DNA from: Hanleya hanleyi
Taxonomy: Eukaryota > Mollusca > Polyplacophora > Lepidopleurida > Hanleyidae
Direction: 5' to 3'
Length of the DNA: 64,000 nucleotides
NCBI GenBank assembly: GCA_036873755.1
Contig: JAVTVY010017271.1
Span: forward strand, 372,001 to 436,000
Numbering within the stretch: position 1 is the first letter of the stretch; every line of letters begins with the position of its first letter. The notes beneath the pieces were generated by a model. It did no database searches, was not told the origin of the DNA, and worked only from the letters and a program-made list of their open reading frames with translations. Shown piece after piece: positions 34,515 through 44,056 of the stretch. The position numbers and the translations under genes were made by a program.

Positions 34515-34826
34515 TTAAATGATTCATGTTCAGTCTAATTCATTTTTATTCATATGTATTCTCCGAGATTAATCTCGCTGCCACAGAGTATATATATACA
34601 GCGAGCATACGCCTTCCGAATGATTCAAACTTTCATTTGATGGCATCTCGATTCCATTCTCGAAGCATGTCGAGTTATTTCGAGGAGGATCGAGATGGTC
34701 TTGCGCTTCGAGAGAAAACCGGGACAACAATCGATAGAGATAAACCGGGACCCTTCGAGACGAGATATTTATCGGTTTTACTCGTTTATCGAGAAACCGT
34801 CTCGATCGATTGGACGTGACCCCTTA

Positions 34827-35640
34827 GATGACGAATAGGCCAAGCTATCTCATGCAATGTCGAGAACATTTGAATGACTTGGGCTTGTGTTGGCAGGGCC
34901 TGATTTAGACTATTAGTTTGGGAACCCATATGCGATGCAGTGTCTGGCTGGACAGTGAAATAGACTGCAGTGGAAACCCATGGAAGCTCTAAGAGTATTA
35001 AATTATCTAAATACAGCCTGACATCTTGATATTTAGTAACATTACTTGCATTACTATTGGTTTTAGTCTGTTTAGAGAAGAAAATTGTATTAAAAAAAAA
35101 GAATGAACATGAAATAAAGAAAAAAAACCCCCAATATTTGACCTATTTGTCCAATTGAGCACGGAAACTCATGGCACCCAAGCCCAATGTAATCAGTGTC
35201 TGGATGGACAATGGCAAAATTATACATGTACATGTACTATAATTTTACTGGTGCATACTGGTTACAGCTTGTCTGTCCGTCCATCTCAATCATCCGGTCC
35301 TGTTCACCTGTAAAAATTTGAAGTTACATTTCATCCACACATGGTAATAGCTCTTATAATTCAATCACAGGAAGTGAAAGGACATCACACGCTATTGCGG
35401 CCTTTTGGCCCCCTTTTCAACTTTTACCAGTCGGACCATTACAAATCACGTGACTTCAGTGAGATTGGGTGGACTGCCAAATATCTTACAAGCACTGCCG
35501 CATGAGTAAGGCCACACTGTTCTCAGTCAGCGTTTCACATTAATCTGGCGAGAAAAATTGAAACTTCAATAATCTAAAAAAGATTCGTCGATGGCAGATC
35601 GTTACATGTTGATAGTGTTAATATTTGCACCAGCTATGTA
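34827..35640. other. Unique sequence
   Basis: Phrases near 34950 and 35185 ('cagtgtctggctggacag' and 'cagtgtctggatggacaa') are related short repeats. A small GTCTGTCCGTCCATC tract lies at 35270. No gene recognised. Confidence 0.45.
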
Positions 35641-36202
35641 TATATTATATCACGACGTGTACTACGAATACCAATGAAAACATATAAATATCATCCGACA
35701 ATAATGCGACATCTTCGAAGTCGATTCCGCTTCCTACTTCTTCCAACTTGATTCCTTCAGTAATGTCGAGATTTCATCAGCATCCATGTCTGTGAAATGT
35801 CGATGCAGTGTCATTACGTCCACCGATTCGCCCATCTTGTTTTTCATCAGGATGTTTGGAGCAACATCTACAACCGGCGGGAACAAACACACCTTGTCGC
35901 AAAAAAAAATCCAATCGAGCCGAGCCTGGTATCACCACAAATCTACCCCTACTGCAGTTGCAAAGAGTACACCGTCGGTGACTTTTGGTGCAAGATACTA
36001 TTGGCAATGTTATTACTTTGGAGACTTCTTGCTTGGCACCGCCTGACGTACCTTCGGCTCGGTGTATTGTAGTATCTATCGGACATTCAGTTCTCTTCCA
36101 TTTGTTAAACCTCTCAGTCTGTCGGCATGAGTTGCAAATCAAACCATCATGCGAATGCGGTATATTGCCCCAGTCTGACTGCTCAACAGATATTTTGCGC
36201 AT
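35640..36202 (-). pseudogene. Frameshifted transposase-type protein fragment (DDE_Tnp_4-like N-terminus)
   Basis: The 141-codon minus-strand frame (36202-35777) contains SCTKSHRRCTLCNCSRGRF, then VVIPGSARLDFFLRQG, then VFVPAGCRCCSKH. This is a C-x2-C ... IP ... F-x-P-x-x-x-RCC-x2-H arrangement that I associate with uncharacterised invertebrate proteins carrying a Harbinger-like DDE_Tnp_4 nuclease further on. Continuing towards 35640 in other frames, the strand gives HFTDMDADEISTLLKE and then GIKLEEVGSGIDFEDVALLS plus DDIY. These fit the 'F-x-x-x-x-LSDxxY' stretch expected next in such proteins. At least two frameshifts are needed, and no catalytic core follows. The family assignment is from memory of motif patterns. 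It lies 0.8 kb from, but outside, the TTA-flanked element. Confidence 0.45.
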
Positions 36203-36600
36203 TTGGCCTTTTTTTCTTCGCTTGTCACAGCATGCACACGCCGATCATACCATTGTCTATTTCACCTTTATATAGCCTGGTACAGAATCGTATGTGTTTC
36301 AAGCGTCATACAGAGCTTACTGTGAACAATTCAGATAAAAGTTACATTTATAAACTCCCACTTGAATACAACATTCCTTGCTTTATTTGCAGGTAAATTG
36401 GTTCTTTTCATGCTGAGCTACTTTTATAACGGTACACATATTCATACATGTACAGAAAAATAAAATCTTCAAAATCCATATTATTTTTCTAATTTATTAG
36501 TGGCTACTATATTTATGTAAAGAATAACTGTGTTCTTTCTCGTGTTCTGAATCTGCATCGAAGTGGGGGACGGGAGTGACAATAAATTATGACAAGAAAA
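36203..36600. other. Unique sequence
   Basis: On the minus strand a TATATAAAGG sequence lies at about 36268-36277, upstream of the pseudogene. Nothing else recognised. Confidence 0.35.
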
Positions 36601-36610
36601 AATATGGTTA

Positions 36611-36690
36611 TCCCTTTATGGGATTCGAACCCGATCGAGACATGCAAGAAGTTAAAAAATAGCACGCTCTTATCCATTACACTACCGCGC
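36611..36690 (-). tRNA. tRNA-like sequence or tRNA-derived SINE head (likely pseudogene)
   Basis: On the minus strand an A-box-like TAGTGTAATGG (36684-36674) is followed by a perfect B box GGTTCGAATCC (36631-36621). The T-arm is only partly paired (GGG/CCC). The acceptor ends do not pair. The anticodon loop would be about 12 nt and contains six T residues in a row, which would tend to stop RNA polymerase III. It is therefore a decayed tRNA or SINE head rather than a working gene. No anticodon is assigned. Confidence 0.5.
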
Positions 36691-36777
36691 AATGCGACAG
36701 GCGTGCTATCCTGAATTATCCCATTTAATGTTCAGCACTCCACGTGAAAGAATACATCTAATAAAGTTTTAATTTTA

Positions 36778-37135
36778 CATATGAAGCCAGTCGAGAACCA
36801 AAATCATCTTTGGACAACTATTAGGTATTGACGCAACAAATGTTTTTTTGTAAAGTTTGTTTTGGTTCTCGACTGGCTTCATATGTTTATATAGAAAATA
36901 AGGTAGTTATTTCACCCCAAAACAGACGATTTTGCACGAATACACTTCTTCAATGGGTTGTTATTCAAGAACGCCAAGACCTAGTGCCTGACAATTACTC
37001 TGAACATACGACAAGATAATATTCTTTAAGCTGACGGGAAAATTTCTTTCGTACGCGATATTTCATTTTGGCACTCCAAACCGCACCTCATGGGGGCCAA
37101 ATCCTCATCAAACCGCGCCAGGTCCTTTGGCACTA
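36778..37135. mobile_element. Fold-back element FB1, copy 2, left-truncated
   Basis: Contains the central hairpin (ATGAAGCCAGTCGAGAACC ... GGTTCTCGACTGGCTTCAT) and a complete right arm ending GGGGGCCAAATCCTCATC, CGCGCCAGGTCCTTT. The left arm is missing beyond about 30 bp. It is homologous to 9656-10206 and abuts repeat D at about 37150. Confidence 0.82.
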
Positions 37136-37149
37136 AAAAAATCGAATAA

Positions 37150-37493
37150 TTGAATAAAAGAAATATCTCAGCAACCAGAACAACAATTAGAAAACTGAGG
37201 CAAAATTTTTGTCTTTGCCTAGTTCAGCATGAACCATGCCAATTTTCGAACCCCCGTAATGAATACTTTTCCAGAAATAAACAGTTATAAAACTAGATAA
37301 ATCAAGTAATGGGATTAAAACGGGGAAAGATAACCTATTAACTGTTGGTGATGACCCCTGCAGTGTTTGTGTGAGACAAGTGTGGATTCTAGCTTAGAGT
37401 ATTTTCCCTCAATCAGGCGAAGATTTTAATAAGATTTTAAAGGCCAAAATTGCACCTAAGCAAACATGTATTCACAAACATAATCTCACCTGG
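37150..37493 (-). repeat. Dispersed repeat D, minus-oriented copy
   Basis: Reverse complement of the 13899-14218 family: TTTGCACCTAAGCAAACATGT-type block, GTTTGTGTGAGACAAGTGTG and ATAATCTCACCTG at its right edge. Both copies end at the same CAGGTGAG boundary, which marks a true element end. Confidence 0.8.
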
Positions 37494-38639
37494 AGACAGA
37501 ATCAATATAGTAAAGATATATGCAACAACAAAAAATCGTCAGTTTTGAGCCCCCAGTTGGGTTACACGCCCTTAATTTGATTCTTCTCAACTTTGATATC
37601 GATGGGATACCTTGCCACATGATTTCATTTGGCATTACATTTTGTCCACATATTCCCAATAAGTGATGCCAACTTTCATCGCTTGACAATGATATATCAT
37701 TGGGGGAGGGGTATTGTATTACCATTTGTTTACCGAAAGCTCTAGTTTTATCATTCCAACAGCCAGTTTTTAATTTCAAATCAATAAATTTATTTTAATC
37801 CAAACTAAGTTTTTAATAGGGTCTATTAATGTGTTTTGTATTCAGCTAGGACAGACTATCATTAACTGACTGACCAATGACTAAATTTATAGTAAATTCT
37901 AAAAAAAAAATGCTACAAAGTTTTAGGGATGCTTGAATAAGATGTTTATGTTCTATTAGTACAATGGCGAACAGTTCTGGAAATTTACGTCACCGCGGGC
38001 CTCAATCTCTGTCGGGAAAATTGCTCTGTCATTTCAGAAGGGGGTGTGTCATCTAATGGGTGGGAGGGGAGGTGACCATCCATAACTGTCCATTGATCTT
38101 AGGGCATTCCTCAACTCATTTTTTCTGTGCAAAAATCTAGACAAATGTTCTTTTTTCTCAAGATTTATGTATTGGGCTTTGGAGATAGCTTGACATGTGT
38201 ACAGAAATACATGTATGGCATCTCATAGCCAGACAGATAATTCCCCTCTGATTTTCCATGAAATTCAACATAAAATAATAATTTATTTTTAGTAACATAT
38301 TCAAGAAATGCCACGGAATGAAAAACTGCATAATGTTTAATGAGAATAATCACTTCTGATTGAGGTTCACGTTGTAACAAGAGGTTGCAATGATTGGGGC
38401 GGAATAAAAATTGGAGAAAATCTCGCTCTTCCACTGGTCCCCCCCCCCCATCAAAGTTCAGGAAAGCTTGCCTATGAAGTTATTCATTGATTATTTAAGA
38501 CACTGGAACTTGTTACTTCTAAAGATCAAGGCTCTATTAAACACATGATTTGGATCTGTAAGGGAGCAATCTTGAGTGAATAATATGGTGTAATATCTTG
38601 GACTATAACACAAGTATTATGCAGTCTTCGTCTTCCATT
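37494..38639. other. Unique sequence
   Basis: A 97-codon minus-strand frame (37779-37486) beginning MKLKTGCWNDKTRAFGKQMV has a protein-like look but no recognised family, and it overlaps the edge of repeat D. A C-run is at about 38441-38449. No other signal. Confidence 0.35.
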
Positions 38640-39010
38640 GAGGTAGCGGTCTCATTTTTTCGTAAGAATGTTTTATGTTATGTACGTATTGCATGCAGTA
38701 AAAATATTAAGCGCATTCTCCTCGCAGTTGTAATTTGTCACGTGTAAACTCCACGTCCAAATGGTGGAGAAAGCAGGTCGTTACGCCGTCGTCTGGAGAC
38801 GTACGATGGTTATTACGATGCTCCTCACCCTATCGTTAAGGTGAGAGGCTGGAGTAGCTCATTTATTAAGTTAACTTTTGGAAAGCTTTGCAAATGCACT
38901 AATTTTTTCATCTGCATTTCCTCATTAAACGAGGTGTTACTTAGCCATTTTCTGGGAGAAGGTTCAATTTGTTTTCCAGAGATTTTTGCACTGTAATGGA
39001 TTGGCTTGCA
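38640..39010. other. Candidate conserved noncoding block
   Basis: Non-repetitive sequence with dense transcription-factor-like words: TGTCACGTG, CAAATGGTGG, GGTTATTACGATG, TTATTAAGTTAAC, and a CGTCGTCTGGAGACG near-palindrome at about 38788-38802. Reading frames are short. No conservation could be tested. Confidence 0.25.
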
Positions 39011-39237
39011 TTATGTGCATGTCGGCTATTTTTAAAATTGTTTTAAAGACGTCACCAGGAAGTTCACACATAAAAAGAGGAAGAAACTGTTAGTGAGAAA
39101 ACTCAGTGTCTCTTGTTTTGAATAAATGAAGTTGTCCGCCGACAGTTTACAAATTTAGATCATATCTGACCCCTCAGCCCCCATGCTTTTTTAGCCATGA
39201 CCCATTCAAATTTGGAGATGTTGGGGTTGGTTGGTGT

Positions 39238-39265
39238 GGGGGGGGGGAGGGGGGGGAGGGGAGGG
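39238..39265 (+). other. G-quadruplex-forming G tract
   Basis: An almost uninterrupted G tract with single A spacers, giving at least four G-runs of three or more. A second pair of G tracts lies at about 40063-40073 and 40091-40100. Confidence 0.7.
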
Positions 39266-40228
39266 TGAATAAAACTCTTTCCCGTCATCAAACAGATAAT
39301 TAATTGTTGAAGAATTAATATCACAATACTTCACAATCTCACATGATTTATAATTATTTTCACTCGAGTACATGTAGATGTAATGCAATGACGCAAAGAC
39401 AACTTTTCCTTCGAACCATAATAAATATATGGTTAATGTATGAATGGATATATCACAAACAAACTTTTCTTTCACCATGGGTTTACTATGGAGGAAGAAC
39501 ATCACCTTTTAGCACCATTTTGGGCAGCTATGAAGGTACAAATAATACTTTTTATTGCCTGAAGCCTGCACAATGCAAAAGAATAAGGCCTGCATGTATG
39601 CACAAATAAATGTACCGGTAAAAGATTTTCTTATGTTGATGTTTCAAGGGTACATGTAGTGGTAATTTTGATCAGTATCAATTCTTCTTCTGCACTTGCG
39701 GAGTCAAATATATTTACACCTTTTAGATACGTCCAGATTTGTATGTCTATTATGATGCTTGTACAGTCAATTATCCTCCATAGACCCTGACTTTATGCTG
39801 TTTATGTCTGTGTCATTTAGTTAAAAAAAAAAAACATGAAATGATATCGGAAGGATAGAGCTTACCTTGAAATTTCCTTGCGAAATTATTGAAGGGCGTG
39901 TTCGGACAAGTTTGGCCAAGCAGACATGGCAGAAGGACAGAGAAGGGTGGGAGAGCATAATTATGAAATAACATTTTAAAATTCAGTCCCTCTAAATTCA
40001 GTAACTATACTCGCTTATCTTCACATCAAATATATAAGGATGGATGGGGGGAGGTAAATGTGGGGGGGGGGGATGATCTTAGAGTGAGGTGGGGGGGGGC
40101 GCATTTGTTTGAAAAGAATGTTAAGTTAAGAAGTGTGAGTCACAAGAAGTGCTGGGGTGGGTCTTTTCATAAAGAGTATGGACAAGTGCTTTTTTGTTTG
40201 TTTTTGTTTGGGTCTATATGTACATGAG
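39266..40228. other. Unique sequence with G tracts
   Basis: No gene recognised; the frame at 39343-39609 has no domain. Confidence 0.4.
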
Positions 40229-41274
40229 CAGTGTGACTAACGTCACAGGACCTACGAAGTACAGTAGGCATTAGGACTCGAACGCGAACTGAACTCTTGG
40301 AAATCCCCACCCCCAGTTGAAATCCTGCCTATATTAAGATGGGCACCGCCCAAGTCAGAATCGCCACTGATTTTCATCAAAAATCACCAGAAATTTCCAT
40401 CAAAAATAGGTCAGCTCAGAACTTGTTGGTAACAGTCTCCTAATGCGCCTTCATTCCAAAGTAAATAACGATCACCGATTTAATTTTACATTTTTTTTTT
40501 AAAGGAAACAGATTGAATAATATAGGTTCACTAGATTTCAAGCTTTACGTGTGAAAATACATCTACATCTCTTTAGTGGTTTTTAGTGCCCTTGTCCAGG
40601 ATCAAAACAACTTTTTAAATCACATTATTTTCCCAACAATACACCAAATTTTTATATATAGTACTATAGTATAGAAAGGTAGCATTTATGTAGTTTACGG
40701 TAATTCAACTCGAGACCAACACCTTCTATGCATATATGAGACAACACATTTTGGGTATCGGCAATCTGATGAATGTACTATTCCGGTTTCCTTGTTTCAC
40801 ATTATATTCTATGGCAGTTGATCGGTGATTTTCTTTATGATAAACGTTAAACCACCTCAGCTTCGTTGTGCAAACAGCGCTGAATTTTTGAGGGTATATG
40901 CAGTAGGGTATTTTTAGCCGGAGAGTAACTGATAGGCCTAGTCATTAAATGCGATAAAACGCTGGAGCAAAACGGACCACAGTTTTCTTGGCAATGATGA
41001 CATGTTTGGATGTGAAACAGGATACACGTTACAGGCTACAGCTTACATATATATAACAATATACTGAAATGTTAATTATAAATCTAATTTTAATCAGAAT
41101 TATTTCAGATCAGAACTTGCTGGTAACAATGCCCTAATGCACGTTCATGCCAAAAATCAAGGTTCTTATAATGTCAACGGTTCTCCTTATTTTGCCGACG
41201 AAAGGATTCGGATGGTCTGACTCACTCACTCATTACCGGACAATTTGCGATCTGTAGCCTACTTCGTAGGAATA
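40229..41274. mobile_element. Dispersed element P, copy 2 (head and tail together)
   Basis: The head (GTCACAGGACCTACGAAGTA, ACAGTAGGCATTAGGACTC) matches 5661-5848. The tail (AGAACTTGCTGGTAACAATG ... TAGCCTACTTCGTAGGA) matches 7883-8368. CCTACGAAGTA near the left end and TACTTCGTAGG at the right end are inverted, suggesting a DNA transposon of about 1.05 kb whose left terminus lies near 40249. The middle is unlike that of copy 1. No coding capacity. Confidence 0.6.
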
Positions 41275-41284
41275 ATATGGTGAT

Positions 41285-41420
41285 TACCTGAGATACCAGG
41301 TGTTATCTGCAATTCCAGGTGTAATCTGAGATTTCAGGTGTTATCTAAGATTCAGGTTTTGTTATCTGAGATTTCAGGTGTATCTGAGATTCTGAGTGTT
41401 ATCTGACTGAGATTCTGGGT
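41285..41420. repeat. 18-19-bp minisatellite, left part (continues at 42460-42500)
   Basis: Degenerate units of GAGATTCCAGGTGTTATCT. The array is split by a 1.04-kb insertion and resumes after it with two units. Confidence 0.88.
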
Positions 41421-42459
41421 CAGGGGTTATTTTAGACACTTTTCCTTTATATAACTCAATTTCAAAAAGATGAAAAACTCAATTTTTCGGCGCGCCTATG
41501 GCGCGCAAAATAAACAACAAAACTCAATTTTTTCGGATTTTTCATCGCATGCAGTCTGGAAACTCAATTTTTTTATCTTTTTAGTAGGACACTTACAATA
41601 AATAAATTCGCGACAATTTTTCATCGTGAATGAACATGTCAGTAATGTTATGAAGCTCATCAAGCAAAGTTGCGTGTCATACATAGCTGCATACAAGTTT
41701 GTTTGCTAAGTATACAGTGAGAATAATGTCTGTTTTGTTCGTTTCTTGTTTCTGGGGAAACGTCTTTCAACGTCACACGCATCCAAGTGAAATGTTGACT
41801 GAGAGAGAAAATGCTTGCCCGTTGTCTTGGTTCCGAACTTAACCGAAAAACCCGGAGATTGACGGACAGCGTGTCTCGGAGACCAGACTCATAAGCCACA
41901 GCAGTATGACAGCACTGGTTCCCGAGTGGACTAAAAAGAGGGGACGTAACTTTGAAATATCAAAATGGCGGACTAGTTCGATCGTCGAAAACGTCGCCGA
42001 ACAATTTGCTTTGAAATGAGAAACGTTCAGGACAATGTCTTTGTCGGACCTATACGACTGAAATGAGAACAGTTCAAGACCAGACGTCCTTATCGGAGCT
42101 ATACGATTGAATAATAAAGGTACACAAGTTATCTGTCTGCACATCAGTTACAAATCGTGAGTGCTTATCTCGACTCGAGTGGCGTGGCTGGTCACACGTT
42201 TTTTTTTTCTTTCTCGCGGGGGTTTTGGGGGAGGGGGACGGGATAACAGACGACGAAACTCAGTTTAGATTTCTCAGAAACTCAATTTATTTCGTAGAAA
42301 CTCAATTTTTCGCGCGCCTTCGGCACGTAAATTCTCAAAATTTTAGAAAACTCAATTTTCGGCAATAAAACTCAATTTACAAAATTTTGCAAAAGCTCAA
42401 TTTGTAATTGTTTTTCATCGTGGTTACCACAATGAAAAAAGTGTCTAGAAAAACCCCTG
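41421..42459. mobile_element. CAGGGG-ended transposon with ten direct AACTCAATTT motifs
   Basis: Ends are CAGGGGTTATTTTAGACACT on the left and CAGGGGTTTTTCTAGACACT on the reverse complement of the right. It is flanked by TGGGT on both sides (41416-41420 and 42460-42464), a 5-bp target duplication confirmed by the minisatellite consensus. AACTCAATTT recurs about four times in the left 160 bp and about six times (two variant) in the right 160 bp, all in the same orientation. A near-palindrome GGCGCGCCTATGGCGCGC lies at about 41489-41506, with a related GCGCGCCTTCGGCACG on the right. The middle holds a CpG-rich stretch with a 47-bp tandem duplication at about 42013-42112. The 101-codon minus frame (42144-41839) has no domain. 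Termini resemble hAT elements, but 5-bp duplications are not typical. Confidence 0.82.
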
Positions 42460-42500
42460 TGGGTGTTATCTGAGATTCCAGGTGTTATCTGAGATTCATT

Positions 42501-43560
42501 TCATGTGAGACATGGAAGTCATGCAACTGCTCAATCTCTCCTGGTAGCTTTGACCCTTGAACTTCACAATCTGAAACTGGTTGCGTGAAGTCAACATTAT
42601 GTAACATTACGATGTGACAATGATGAAACGGCTCTTAGCTCGTTACTGGATCACCGTCATCACCTGCTAATCACATTTTGACTTAACGGCCGTTACAAAT
42701 TTTTGACAGGCTTTTTTCCTCCCAATGATCAACAGCTACCCGGATCTACTTTATCAACTTTTAAGTTCAAAGTAGCAGCCATTTTCTTGTTTTTTCCCCA
42801 CAGTTGTAGTTATTTCAGAGGGTTTTTTTATTTATTCGACAGCCTGTAATTTGTGCCATTGTACATTCCGTGGCTTAACAGCGGTGCTGTTGTTGTAACC
42901 ATCAATCGTATTTTCGCACATTTCTCTGGGTGACAAATGTTGTTCGGGGGAGAAAGCATGTGGGCCCCTCCATCATTGAAGCGACAGCGTACGTTACTCC
43001 GACACGACTTGACCAGAGCAGATCTTTTAGGTGTAGGGATGACTCAGATATGTACATGTATTTCGGGCTTGTTTACGCCACTCTGTCAGACAGACTGTCT
43101 TAATGAGCCTCATCTCTGTCCTCCCATTTGGCTGAGCACCAACAACGACCGGTTATTCCACGTTAAAAGATCGGGTCTTGTACAGATTGATGTGGGGCTC
43201 CATCACAATTCTGGCCTGATGAGGAGGGGCGCTGACTTGCGTAATGGTATAATACACCTCCATTCCCCTTCTCTCCCATAATCTTGCCCCGTGTAAAACT
43301 CTCTCTGTCTCTGTCACTTTTCCGTACGCCTCTCTCTCTCTGTGTCATTTTCCATGGAGAATGGCTGCAGAACGCCTCTGTAATTTTAATGTGGAAGTGC
43401 TAGTGTGAAGTATCATTTTGTCTGGGAGGAAGTAGTAAATCATCCGTGGATTTTTAAAGTGACACGGACTTCTGGTACTGCTGCATGTGTTGTTGTGAGT
43501 TGCCGAGTTTTTCTGACGCATTGACAGATCGGCCCACCCAGTAGCAATGACTACAGACAA
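42501..43560. other. Candidate conserved noncoding or exon-containing block
   Basis: A kilobase of non-repetitive, less AT-rich sequence. Words such as CTGCTAATCACATTTTGAC, TTTTTGACAGG and TGCGTAATGG resemble homeodomain/TALE sites. An ATG-initiated 114-codon frame (42937-43281, starting MLFGGESMWAPPSLKRQRTL) is present. Its length is within chance expectation for 64 kb and no domain is seen, so it is not called as a gene. A TCTC-rich tract lies at 43297-43345. Confidence 0.3.
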
Positions 43561-44056
43561 ACTGTATAGGTAGAACGTTATAATTACACAATCTTACTGC
43601 ACTTGATGCAATATTGGACAGCTAATAGGCAATCTTCTGGGCGGTAAGGCCCTAGTAAATTCATTCATTGTTTCTTTTATCCCCAACCGATTAGATAACA
43701 CCCCCCCCCCCCCCCCCCATGTAGAAAAATCAGAGAAAACACACTAGAAAGCATGGGAAAGTATACTGATATTATACTTTTATGCATGTCATCATTATTC
43801 AGTCCATAGTGGGAGTGCAAAAAACTGCAGAGGAAATTTCTTTTAAACATAAAATTGATTTATGAAGGCCAGAAATGAAAATCTTCTCCTGGTCAATGTA
43901 AGCAGTAAAATTATTGATATTTCAAACTACAGTGGACACTTTTGAACCAGGCTTCTTAAAGCTTAAAGTGATTTAACTTGTTCAATAAATAGCAGAGATA
44001 TATTTTAATTATCCTTTCTGGACCCCATCATGATGTGCTCAAGTTTGTGGAGTTTT
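43561..44056. other. Unique sequence with C-run
   Basis: C-run at about 43701-43719. Nothing else recognised. Confidence 0.45.

Larger units (their letters stand above)
31981..34823. mobile_element. TTA-flanked DNA transposon with subterminal motif clusters
   Basis: Bounded by TTA (31978-31980 and 34824-34826). Terminal inverted repeats are GGGGTCACGTCCAATTAATC on the left and GGGGTCACGTCCAATCGATC on the reverse complement of the right. A motif, AACCGGGAC or its inverse GTCCCGGTT, recurs about six times in the left 230 bp and twice in the right 150 bp, resembling clustered transposase-binding sites. A 3-bp TTA target and a G-rich terminus fit PIF/Harbinger. No transposase is visible inside. 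The 60-codon frame at 32026-32208 merely crosses the motif cluster. A complete 1.07-kb TTAA element is nested at 33440-34514; without it the host element is about 1.76 kb. Confidence 0.8.

Noticed and set aside
37486..37779. 97-codon minus-strand frame with a protein-like composition
   Set aside because: It runs into dispersed repeat D and no family is recognised; insufficient to call a gene.
42937..43281. ATG-initiated 114-codon frame
   Set aside because: No domain, repeat-free but within chance length for 64 kb; kept only as part of the unique block.
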